Assembly: GCA_902619805.1 (NCBI GenBank)
Contig: CACNGC010000002.1
Coordinates: 83,538 to 147,537 of the forward strand
Direction of reading: 5' to 3'
DNA from: an uncultured SAR116 cluster alpha proteobacterium
GTDB taxonomy: Bacteria; Pseudomonadota; Alphaproteobacteria; Puniceispirillales; Marisalimonadaceae
DNA: 64,000 nt
Below, one piece after another: positions 9,505 through 16,204 of this stretch (positions are counted from its first letter, which is position 1; each line of letters begins with the position of its first letter). A program made the translations under genes and the position numbers. Below the pieces are notes generated by a model. That model was not told where the DNA came from. It searched no databases and saw only the letters and a list, made by a program, of their open reading frames with translations.

Positions 9505-9579
9505 GCGGGCGTAGCTCAGTGGTAGAGCATCTCGTTGCCAACGAGAATGTCGAGAGTTCGAATCTCTTCGCCCGCTCCA
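9505..9579 (+). tRNA. tRNA-Gly (anticodon GCC)
   Basis: Complete cloverleaf. The 5' acceptor strand GCGGGCG (9505-9511) pairs fully with CGCCCGC (9569-9575), followed by discriminator T and an encoded CCA (9577-9579). The anticodon stem TCTCG/CGAGA encloses the loop TTGCCAA with anticodon GCC at 9537-9539. The T arm carries GTTCGAATC. From base 9511 on, the gene is repeated exactly at 12030-12099, marking it as the attachment site of the downstream element. Confidence 0.97.
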
Positions 9580-9580
9580 A
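9511..9580 (+). repeat. Left copy (attL-type) of 70 bp tRNA-Gly direct repeat
   Basis: Bases 9511-9580 are identical over 70 bp to 12030-12099, in the same orientation. The copy covers the tRNA from acceptor position 7 through CCA plus one extra base. A repeated 3' part of a tRNA gene at both ends of an inserted segment is the usual product of site-specific integration into a tRNA. Confidence 0.9.
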
Positions 9581-9644
9581 TCCGCTTAACTGAGATACCC
9601 ATTCTTACACAAATATTGAACCTTTTAGAAGGGCGGGCTTTAAA

Positions 9645-9674
9645 TGGGTAGACAAAATGGTAGACAAAAGATGA
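9645..9674 (+). repeat. Tandem GGTAGACAAAA repeats, putative integrase arm sites (left)
   Basis: GGTAGACAAAA occurs at 9647-9657 and again at 9659-9669, a 12 bp period. The second copy extends to GTAGACAAAAGATGA, which recurs at the right end of the element. The array lies 66-95 bp from the tRNA 3' end, a usual place for arm-type sites. Confidence 0.5.
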
Positions 9675-9696
9675 AAATTTTTCACTGCTGAACGGT

Positions 9697-10341
9697 TTAA
9701 TTGATTAATCCCATTACCTCAAAAGTCTTTTGAACATAGTCAACTAATTCAGCTTTCTTCTCAATTATTTCAATGTCATAGTTTGTTTTTTCTGTAAATT
9801 CAAAAAATCGTTTTTCATCATTTTTATCAAATTTGAATTTAATTTTTTTAGCAATTTCTTTAATTCTTCTATTAACTAAATTATCTATTCTTTTCAGATC
9901 AATCTTATTTAAACTCTCTTCATTTTTAAAATTTTTAATAGCATCAAATAATCTTTCTTCTTTAGCTATTTTATAATTTTTACTAGATTTATAGCCATTT
10001 ATTTTATTTCCAAAATTATTATTTCTATCATAATTATCGTCTGACGAATTGTTGTTATTGTCATTTGAATATGATTGTTCACTAGAGTTGTCTTGAACAG
10101 ATGGTGTGTCTGCAGTTTTACTAGTAAGTGCATTATCTTTGCTAGAGTTAGTAATATTTTCTATACTTTTACTTGCTGAAGCCTCTGTTTTAACTCCTGC
10201 ACTTGTGTCATCTGATTTATCTGCTTTACTTACAGAAACAGTGACACTTACTTTTCCAGAACTTTTGCTGTAAGAAAATGCTTTGTTTTGGATAAGTAAT
10301 GTAGAAAGTATAAGTATAAATATTTTAAATAAGATTTTCAT
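9697..10341 (-). CDS. Hypothetical secreted Ser/Asn-rich protein with helical C-terminus
   Basis: Not recognised as any named family. The 214 residues begin with a signal peptide (MKILFKIFILILSTLLIQNKAFS), then a Ser/Thr/Lys-rich stretch of short beta-like repeats (KVSVTVSVSKADKS), a low-complexity Asn/Asp/Ser linker at about residues 85-115, and a charged, probably helical or coiled-coil C-terminus (about 125-214) rich in Lys and Glu. It is predicted to be exported to the periplasm or beyond. It is the only minus-strand gene of the element and is divergent from the 114-aa gene over 140 bp in which no clear promoter stands out. Its composition suits an extracellular or cell-surface cargo protein, but no function can be assigned. 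Confidence 0.65.
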   Translation of the reverse strand: MKILFKIFILILSTLLIQNKAFSYSKSSGKVSVTVSVSKADKSDDTSAGVKTEASASKSIENITNSSKDNALTSKTADTPSVQDNSSEQSYSNDNNNNSSDDNYDRNNNFGNKINGYKSSKNYKIAKEERLFDAIKNFKNEESLNKIDLKRIDNLVNRRIKEIAKKIKFKFDKNDEKRFFEFTEKTNYDIEIIEKKAELVDYVQKTFEVMGLIN

Positions 10342-10481
10342 TGTTTTCTGTGTTTCAAATCATGAATTGAGTATTGAATGTATATAATAAATTGGGTAAA
10401 AATTGAAAGAAATAAAATCGTTTATTTGTATTCACACTAATGTTTTTGCATATTTAATTTGCATACTAACAGGTGACATAC

Positions 10482-10826
10482 ATGGTAAAACCAATAACTA
10501 AAGAGACTTTATTCATGAATTGTATGGAGCTAGATTTTGCAACAAAGGTTGAATTAGAGCACTGGATGGCAACTTTTGAAGAAAAAGTATGGACAGAAGA
10601 TATAATGAAAGAACTATCTAAAGCAGGATTAGTAAGAAGAACTGTTGCCCAAGTCTGGAACAAACAAAATCATAGATTAACAAGTACATTTGAGTATGAA
10701 GATGAGAATGCTTACAAGGCGTGTCAAAAGATAATTGAAGAAAAAGTTATGCCTAAAGCACTAGCAAGTTATACCATAAAGTCTAGGAATAATAGGGGGG
10801 TAATTTTTTATGATTATAGAAGTTGA
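10482..10826 (+). CDS. Hypothetical protein of the tRNA-Gly element
   Basis: Not recognised. It is a 114-residue soluble protein without signal peptide or membrane segment. The ATG at 10482 is preferred over the in-frame GTG at 10473 because AGG (10471-10473) then stands 8 nt upstream as a ribosome site. The sequence looks like a compact alpha/beta domain: a helical first half (ELDFATKVELEHWMATFEEK), then TVAQVWNKQNHRLTSTFEYE and a final helix-strand section. The pattern loosely recalls dimeric alpha-beta barrels, but no family residues confirm this. It is transcribed away from the secreted-protein gene and toward the mini-operon at 10981. Confidence 0.65.
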   Translation: MVKPITKETLFMNCMELDFATKVELEHWMATFEEKVWTEDIMKELSKAGLVRRTVAQVWNKQNHRLTSTFEYEDENAYKACQKIIEEKVMPKALASYTIKSRNNRGVIFYDYRS

Positions 10827-10980
10827 TTTATAAATTCTAAATCTATTTTTAAAAATATACAGGAATTGTCAGTCTACCAAATTTTAAATAACTTCTAAAA
10901 TTTTCAACACAACAAACATAAATTTTTTTGATAATATTTAGTGATATTGAATATTATTTAAAAAAGATTAAATAATTACT

Positions 10981-11097
10981 ATGTCAACAATACAAAAAAT
11001 CATAGTTATACCAATATTGAGATCTCAAGTTAGACTTTATGTTTTCTTTGGTATTCTTTTTGGTTTTTATCAATTTATTTCATGGATAGAAAATTAG
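10981..11097 (+). CDS. Small hydrophobic membrane peptide (38 aa)
   Basis: A 38-codon reading frame starting MSTIQKIIVIPILRSQVRL. One hydrophobic segment (YVFFGILFGFYQFISWI) fills the C-terminal half. The stop codon at 11095-11097 is immediately followed by the GGAG ribosome site of the next small gene, which supports co-expression. Such a short frame could be chance in AT-rich DNA. The membrane-like composition and tight placement before another short membrane gene are the only support. No function can be assigned. Confidence 0.4.
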   Translation: MSTIQKIIVIPILRSQVRLYVFFGILFGFYQFISWIEN

Positions 11098-11106
11098 GAG
11101 TTTAAA

Positions 11107-11259
11107 ATGTTTGGATTAGGAATAATTAAAGGCACTATTATAGGTATGGGCGTAGGAGTAATGGCTGGTCTAGCTCTAAAAGAAGTTTGCAAAATGAAAA
11201 AAAAGAAAGATCAAATTAGTAAAACTGAAAGTGATAGTGTTGATCCAGAAAATAGTTAA
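11107..11259 (+). CDS. Small single-pass membrane protein (50 aa)
   Basis: A 50-residue protein with a good ribosome site (GGAG at 11097-11100, 6 nt before ATG). The first 26 residues form a glycine-rich hydrophobic segment (LGIIKGTIIGMGVGVMAG), followed by a very basic patch KMKKKKDQ and an acidic tail ending SDSVDPENS. A single glycine-zipper-like helix with a cytoplasmic basic patch is the expected layout. It lies 10 bp after the 38-aa gene and 17 bp before the DUF4174-like gene, all in one direction, so a three-gene operon inside the element is likely. Function unknown. Confidence 0.55.
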   Translation: MFGLGIIKGTIIGMGVGVMAGLALKEVCKMKKKKDQISKTESDSVDPENS

Positions 11260-11275
11260 TACAAATTAATGAATA

Positions 11276-11821
11276 ATGGATTTAACGAAATACAAATGGA
11301 AATGTAGAATACTTTTGTTATGTACGACTTGCTACAGAGATAATAACTATAAAAAATCTAAAGAACTTTATCAAAAGCATATAAAAGAATTTCATAAAAG
11401 GCATGTCAAATTAATGTCTTTCAGAAAAAAGGGTCTTAAGTTTTCTATCAAACTAATAGGTTACGATGGTACTTTAAAAAAAGAATACTCAACTTTAGAA
11501 CCTGATATTATTTTTGATCTTATAGACACTATGCCAATGAGTAAGCAAGACTATCAGGGAAAGTTAAAGCCTCTTAATCTGTCTCTATATTCAGATTACA
11601 AGCCCGAGACAACTCTAAAAGGACTCGGATTTAAGAATAAAGAAAAAGCAACCTATACAATAGATGCAATAAAAGCTAGAGACAAAAAATATCAGGTTAA
11701 TGTTGTATCCACCATGTTAGGAAGAGCAAAAAAACATCCAAACAAAACTACTGATATGGATGAAGCAATATTAGTTTTTGAGAAATGGATGCTGAATTAC
11801 AAAAAAACTAAAGCAAATTAG
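11276..11821 (+). CDS. DUF4174-like domain protein with an extra C-terminal helical domain
   Basis: A 181-residue protein without a signal peptide. Residues about 5-93 fit the DUF4174 pattern: YKWKCRILLLC at the start, a central helix ending in an Arg/His-rich turn, then IKLIGYDGTLKKEYS and the closing IDTMPMS, matching the family's IDxMPM ending. Residues about 110-178 form a separate, basic, probably helical domain (LGFKNKEKATYTIDAIKARD then VVSTMLGRAKKHPNKT) that I do not recognise. DUF4174 proteins are usually exported and thioredoxin-like in shape with unknown function. A cytosolic form fused to a second domain on a mobile element is unusual. The family call is by motif memory only. Confidence 0.6.
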   Translation: MDLTKYKWKCRILLLCTTCYRDNNYKKSKELYQKHIKEFHKRHVKLMSFRKKGLKFSIKLIGYDGTLKKEYSTLEPDIIFDLIDTMPMSKQDYQGKLKPLNLSLYSDYKPETTLKGLGFKNKEKATYTIDAIKARDKKYQVNVVSTMLGRAKKHPNKTTDMDEAILVFEKWMLNYKKTKAN

Positions 11822-11946
11822 TTACTTGTACAACTAACGTTGCAACATAAAAAGAGATCTAAATTTCGTGCCTATGCATAAACACCCCGGGTGGACCTTG
11901 CATGGGCATTTCTTATCGTTAATTATAAAAGGCAGAATACAAAAAT

Positions 11947-11961
11947 GTAGACAAAAGATGA
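11947..11961 (+). repeat. Right-end copy of GTAGACAAAAGATGA
   Basis: Exact 15 bp match, in the same orientation, to 9660-9674 at the left end of the element. It lies 68 bp before the right tRNA-Gly repeat. Matching short sequences just inside both ends support a common integration system. Confidence 0.5.
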
Positions 11962-12029
11962 GCATCTTTACTCCTTTTTCATTATATTCTATCGTAGTAA
12001 TTGCAGTTGAATACACAGGAATAATGGCA

Positions 12030-12099
12030 GTAGCTCAGTGGTAGAGCATCTCGTTGCCAACGAGAATGTCGAGAGTTCGAATCTCTTCGCCCGCTCCAA
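12030..12099 (+). pseudogene. Truncated tRNA-Gly copy (attR-type repeat)
   Basis: Identical over 70 bp to 9511-9580. The upstream seven bases ATGGCAG replace GCGGGCG, so the acceptor stem pairs at only three positions plus one wobble. The copy therefore cannot form a normal tRNA-Gly and also lacks the promoter seen before the intact gene. It most likely is the displaced 3' part of the original gene at the right boundary of the element. Confidence 0.85.
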
Positions 12100-12116
12100 A
12101 ATTTCTATAAATGTTA

Positions 12117-13217
12117 TTAAGTAATCTCTAATAAATCAAAATTAACTTTATCCAAAATGTAATAATCATTAAGATTGTTAATAATATTTTTTGACGCAAT
12201 GAAGAAACCTACATATTTAGAGTTTTTAGGTGACCAAACAATTGAGGTTGCTCTTCCTATTTCTATATCTTCTTTAAACACTTGGAGATTATTAAAAAAA
12301 ACATGTTTATTTTCACTTTTAAAATCAAAATGAATTTTATATATATCTTTTGAAAACCCATCTTTTTTTTGTTTTAATAAAGCAGATTTTCCAATGAAAT
12401 TATAATCTGTATCAAGATTACAAAATTTTCCTAGCCCACAATCATAAGGTAAGTCTTTATTTGTCATCTCATTTCCATAACTAAGTAGATTATTCTCTAC
12501 CCTTTCAATCATATTTGGACATCCAACCCTTATGTTAAATTCTTTACCTCTTTCTATTATAAGATCCCACAAAAGAGTCCCATTTTTGGGGTTTTTTAGC
12601 AAAATTTCATATCCAGATTGTTTGCTGAAACCAGTTTTTGAAATAATAATACTTTCTTTATTAAAGGAAAATTTTTTAAAATTAAAAAATTTAAGAGATT
12701 TTATTTCCTCACCAAAAATTTTTGAAATAAGTTCTTCAGATTTTGGGCCTTGAACTGCAATAGTTAATATGTCTGTTTCATTTACTTCTGAGTAAAATTC
12801 TTTTGTATGATTTATTGCTGATATCCAATTAAACAAATCTGAATCAGATAAAGAAATTAAGAAATGATCATCAGCCAAGCAAAAAACAACTGGATCATTT
12901 AATAGGCCCCCTTCAAAATTTACTATGGGTGCATAATAAGCTCTGCCAGGAGTAACTTTTGTAAAATCTCTGCAAAATAAATACTTAATTATACCTAGAG
13001 CTTTATTTCCTTTAACTTCTATTACTTTTTGTGCACATACGTCCCATAACTGAACATGTTTTATTAAATGCAAATAGTCACTTTTTAAAGATTTAAATAT
13101 TGTTGGTATTAATGTGTTATTATAAACACTATATTTTTTTACGCCTGCCTTTTCGTTTCTTGAACTAAAGGGGGTACTTTTAATTCTATTTGATGTAGTA
13201 AAAAAATCATTAGACAT
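12117..13217 (-). CDS. dmdA: Dimethylsulfoniopropionate demethylase (DmdA) or close GcvT-family homologue
   Basis: A GcvT-fold protein of 366 residues that resembles DmdA, which moves a methyl group from DMSP to tetrahydrofolate giving methylmercaptopropionate and 5-methyl-THF. DmdA-like stretches occur in order: RIKSTPFSSR near residue 12, HVQLWDVCAQK near 55, CRDF then YYAPIVN near 90-105, GGLLNDPVV, TIAVQGPKSEELISKIFG near 158, GFSKQSGYEILL near 205, VGCPNMIERVE near 247 and LSYGNEM. Classical GcvT lacks several of these. Where DmdA has SGWSKQGG, this protein has TGFSKQSG, so it could be a DmdA paralogue with another methyl donor. A MetF-like gene starts divergently 49 bp away, which fits disposal of 5-methyl-THF. 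Confidence 0.68.
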   Translation of the reverse strand: MSNDFFTTSNRIKSTPFSSRNEKAGVKKYSVYNNTLIPTIFKSLKSDYLHLIKHVQLWDVCAQKVIEVKGNKALGIIKYLFCRDFTKVTPGRAYYAPIVNFEGGLLNDPVVFCLADDHFLISLSDSDLFNWISAINHTKEFYSEVNETDILTIAVQGPKSEELISKIFGEEIKSLKFFNFKKFSFNKESIIISKTGFSKQSGYEILLKNPKNGTLLWDLIIERGKEFNIRVGCPNMIERVENNLLSYGNEMTNKDLPYDCGLGKFCNLDTDYNFIGKSALLKQKKDGFSKDIYKIHFDFKSENKHVFFNNLQVFKEDIEIGRATSIVWSPKNSKYVGFFIASKNIINNLNDYYILDKVNFDLLEIT

Positions 13218-13266
13218 TTTAAAATCCCACCTTTAAATAAAACTAAAACCACTTTGGACATTTTTT

Positions 13267-14157
13267 ATGAAAAGTAAATTAAGAAATTCACTACAGAAAA
13301 ATAAATTTGTTTTTACTGCCGAAACATCTCCTCCAGACTCAGGTAATAAAGATACAGTTATCAATCAAGTCATATGCTTAAAAAATTTAGCTGATGCGGT
13401 TAATGTTACTGATGGCGCCGGTGCTAAGTCTCACATGTCTGCTTTGGCAACAGCTGCTATTCTGGCTCAACATGAAATCGAGCCTGTATTACAATTCACT
13501 ACAAGAGACAGAAATAGAATTGCAATTCAAGGCGATTTACTTGGTGGATGGGCTTTAAATGTTCCTAATATACTTTGTTTATATGGTGATGAAGTCAAAG
13601 GTGGAGATCAGCCAGAGGCAAAAGAAGTTCGAGATTTAGATACAATTAGTCTATTAAAAACTGCACACGATATTAAAATTAACCATAGTTATCCATCTGG
13701 GAGAAAAATTGATGATGCACCTAATTTTTTTATTGGTGGAGCAGACACACCTTTTGAAGTCAAAGATGATTTTGATGCAGCAAATCTAGTAAAAAAAATC
13801 AATTCAGGAGTTGAATTCTTTCAAACTCAATATGCTTTTGATGAAATGATATTGAAAAATTATATGCTCAAATTAAATAAACTTGGTGTAACAGATAAGG
13901 CGTATTTTATTATTGGATTAGGAGTTATTAAATCAGCAAAAAGTGCTAGATGGATGAATAAAAATTTATTTGGTATTAATATTCCTGAGCAAATAATAAA
14001 CAGAATTGAAAATTCTAATAACGAAAAATTAGAAGGTATAAAAATTTGTGTTGAGCTAATTGAAAGATATAAATTAATAAGTGGTGTAAGTGGAATTCAC
14101 TTAATGGGTTATAAACAAGAAGAGGATATAGCCTCTGTAATTTCAAATTTTAAATAA
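13267..14157 (+). CDS. metF: Methylenetetrahydrofolate reductase, MetF-like
   Basis: TIM-barrel flavoprotein of 296 residues. It shows the MetF start FVFTAETSPPDSGN, then AVNVTDGAGAKSHMS near residue 45, the folate/FAD-contact region EPVLQFTTRDRNR near 80, and QTQYAFDE near 195. MetF interconverts 5,10-methylene-THF and 5-methyl-THF with NAD(P)H. Its position, head-to-head with a DmdA-like demethylase over 49 bp, suggests oxidation of 5-methyl-THF released during DMSP breakdown, rather than or in addition to methionine synthesis. That direction is an inference. A DUF1445 gene follows 28 bp downstream of the stop. Confidence 0.85.
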   Translation: MKSKLRNSLQKNKFVFTAETSPPDSGNKDTVINQVICLKNLADAVNVTDGAGAKSHMSALATAAILAQHEIEPVLQFTTRDRNRIAIQGDLLGGWALNVPNILCLYGDEVKGGDQPEAKEVRDLDTISLLKTAHDIKINHSYPSGRKIDDAPNFFIGGADTPFEVKDDFDAANLVKKINSGVEFFQTQYAFDEMILKNYMLKLNKLGVTDKAYFIIGLGVIKSAKSARWMNKNLFGINIPEQIINRIENSNNEKLEGIKICVELIERYKLISGVSGIHLMGYKQEEDIASVISNFK

Positions 14158-14185
14158 TAAATGATAATGTAAATTGGAATTGAAA

Positions 14186-15007
14186 ATGCAAGAACTTACA
14201 AATATTTATAATAAAGCAAAAACATATAGTAATTCGCGATTAAGAGCAGTAATTAGATCAGGAGAATATAAGGGTCAAACGGCTGGTTTATCCCAAAATA
14301 TGCTTCAAACAAATCTCATTATTCTAGAACAAAAATATGCTTTAGATTTTATGATATTTTGTCAAAGAAATCCAAAAGCTTGTCCACTTGTTGGCGTGTC
14401 AGATGTTGGTGTCCCTTTTCTAAAAACATTAGGTAAAAATATAGACGTTAGAACGGACGTCCCATCTTATAATATTTATAGGAATGGAGAACTGCATAGT
14501 GTTGTTCACGAAATTAATAATTTCTGGAATGAAAACCTTGTTGCATTTGCAATTGGTTGTTCATTCACATTTGAACATTCTCTAATTAGGAATGGCTTTA
14601 CAATAGATCATATTAATGAAAATAAAGTTGTTCCTATGTATAAGACAAATATTAAAAATGTAAAAAGTGGACCTTTTGGAAACACAATGGTTGTCTCAAT
14701 GAGAATTTTTAAAAAAATTCATGTTAATAACATTATTAATATTTGTAAATCTTTTCATTGGGCACATGGAAGGCCTGTACATTTTGGGAGCCCAGATGAA
14801 ATTGGCATTTTAAATGTTTTTGAACCTGACTGGGGAGATGTTCCAAGACCCTTGTTAGAAGATGAAGTAAATGTCTTTTGGGCTTGTGGTGTAACTCCCC
14901 AAAATGCAATATTAGATTCTTCGGTTCCGTTTTGTATATCTCATACACCTGGTTATATGCTTATTACTGATATTAAAGAGGATGCTGAAATACCAATTAT
15001 ACAATAA
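14186..15007 (+). CDS. DUF1445 / UPF0317 putative hydro-lyase
   Basis: A DUF1445 protein of 273 residues. Characteristic runs are LRAVIRSGEYKGQTAGLSQN near the start, then FMIFCQRNPKACPLVGVSD, AIGCSFTFEHSL, GNTMVVSMRIF, HGRPVHFGSPDEIGI, and a final VFWACGVTPQNA with SHTPGYMLITD. Family annotation is putative hydro-lyase, and one branch is known as D-glutamate cyclase. The substrate here is unknown. I chose ATG at 14186 because GGA stands 7 nt upstream, although TTG at 14174 is also in frame. Probably co-transcribed with the MetF-like gene. Its stop is two bases from the convergent purT stop. Confidence 0.85.
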   Translation: MQELTNIYNKAKTYSNSRLRAVIRSGEYKGQTAGLSQNMLQTNLIILEQKYALDFMIFCQRNPKACPLVGVSDVGVPFLKTLGKNIDVRTDVPSYNIYRNGELHSVVHEINNFWNENLVAFAIGCSFTFEHSLIRNGFTIDHINENKVVPMYKTNIKNVKSGPFGNTMVVSMRIFKKIHVNNIINICKSFHWAHGRPVHFGSPDEIGILNVFEPDWGDVPRPLLEDEVNVFWACGVTPQNAILDSSVPFCISHTPGYMLITDIKEDAEIPIIQ

Positions 15008-15009
15008 AT

Positions 15010-16152
15010 CTAGAGCTTGGATTTAATTGATATTTTTTTTGCTGCAGCTTTGGCATTTTCTAGATTTTCAGCAAGTATAACTCCCATTCTTCTGTAAGAC
15101 TTTAAATATGGTTTTCCAAAAATTCTAAAATCTATACTTTTATCTTTTAGAGCTTTTTCTACACCCTCTATTAAATAATTCCCTGTTGCATTTTCATCAG
15201 CTAAGATTACATGACTAGCGCCAGATCTATTCAACTTAACTTCTGGCAAAGGTAACCCCAATAAAACTCTAGCGTGAATGTCAAATTGACTATAATTTTG
15301 GGTATACATTGTCACCATCCCAGTATCATGTGGGCGAGGGCTTAATTCACTAAAAATAACTCTACTTTTTTTGTCAATAAAGAACTCAACTCCAAAAATT
15401 CCAGATCCTCCTAGGTCTAAGACCATTTTTCTTGCTGCGTTCTGTGCATTTCTAATTACGTCCTTTGAACAATCAGCAGGCTGCCAGCTATACTGATAAT
15501 CACCCCTTTTTTGAAAATGTCCGATAGGGTTACAAAATGTAACTTTTCCTGATTTTTCTAAAATTGTTAAAAGAGTGATTTCATACTCAAAATCAATAAA
15601 CTCTTCAACTATTACACGTTTTCTGTTTCCTCTCATACCTTCGAGTGCAAATTTCCAAGATATTTTTAATTCATCTTCTGAATTTGCATAACTCTGACCC
15701 TTTCCAGAAGAGCTCATAACAGGTTTAACTGCTACCTTTGTGCCAATTTTATTAGCCTCTAAAATTAATTCCTCTTCAGTTTCTGCATACGCAAAATTAG
15801 CAGTTTTTAATCCTAAATGTTTTGCTCTATCACGTATTCTATCTCTATTCATTGTTAAATTCACAGCTTTTGCTGAAGGTATAACGTTATAGCCATTTTT
15901 TTCAGCATCAATTAAAACACTTGTGTCAATTGCCTCAACCTCCGGAACGATAAAATCTGGTTTATGTTTATTTATAACTGCGTTTAACTTTTCTTTATCA
16001 AGCATATTAAAAACTTCATTTTTATCACTAACTTGCATAGCAGGCGCATTTTCATATGCATCACACGCTATCACATTACATCCAATTCTTTTGAGGCTAA
16101 TTGTTAATTCTTTACCTAACTCACCACTACCCAACAGTAATATTTTTTTCAT
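15010..16152 (-). CDS. purT: Formate-dependent phosphoribosylglycinamide formyltransferase PurT
   Basis: ATP-grasp enzyme of 380 residues that makes formyl-GAR from GAR, ATP and formate, the folate-independent route for the third step of purine synthesis. Visible are ILLLGSGELGKELTISLKR at the N-terminus, the PurT-specific PDFIVPEVEAIDT near residue 68, the ATP-grasp loop KPVMSSSGKGQSY near 145, GHFQKRGDYQYSWQP near 215, FGVEFF and SELSPRPHDTGMVT near 270. Length and motifs agree with the family. It converges on the DUF1445 gene. Its use of formate fits a neighbourhood of one-carbon metabolism. Confidence 0.93.
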   Translation of the reverse strand: MKKILLLGSGELGKELTISLKRIGCNVIACDAYENAPAMQVSDKNEVFNMLDKEKLNAVINKHKPDFIVPEVEAIDTSVLIDAEKNGYNVIPSAKAVNLTMNRDRIRDRAKHLGLKTANFAYAETEEELILEANKIGTKVAVKPVMSSSGKGQSYANSEDELKISWKFALEGMRGNRKRVIVEEFIDFEYEITLLTILEKSGKVTFCNPIGHFQKRGDYQYSWQPADCSKDVIRNAQNAARKMVLDLGGSGIFGVEFFIDKKSRVIFSELSPRPHDTGMVTMYTQNYSQFDIHARVLLGLPLPEVKLNRSGASHVILADENATGNYLIEGVEKALKDKSIDFRIFGKPYLKSYRRMGVILAENLENAKAAAKKISIKSKL

Positions 16153-16204
16153 GTAATGACCCTTTTAAGTTTAAATTGCACATATTATAGCTTAATATTA
16201 TTGG

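Larger units (their letters stand above)
9511..12099. mobile_element. Small tRNA-Gly-integrated element without a recombinase gene
   Basis: A segment of about 2.5 kb bounded by 70 bp direct repeats of the tRNA-Gly gene, intact at the left and truncated at the right. Near both ends, inside the repeats, is the 15 bp sequence GTAGACAAAAGATGA (9660-9674 and 11947-11961), preceded at the left by another GGTAGACAAAA. Such repeats resemble integrase arm-type sites. The cargo is a secreted Ser/Asn-rich protein (minus), an unknown 114-aa protein, two tiny membrane proteins and a DUF4174-like protein (plus). No integrase, resolvase or transposase is encoded, so it is either a decayed island or a non-autonomous element moved by an integrase in trans. 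All genes flanking it are ordinary chromosomal genes. Confidence 0.75.

Noticed and set aside
11834-12016. 60-codon minus-strand reading frame at the right end of the element
   Set aside because: It spans the arm-like repeat, has no clear ribosome site and no protein-like composition. It is most likely chance.
12022-12099. Second tRNA-Gly gene
   Set aside because: The body matches exactly from 12030 on, but the 5' acceptor strand ATGGCAG cannot pair with CGCCCGC, so this is an attachment-site remnant and not a working gene.
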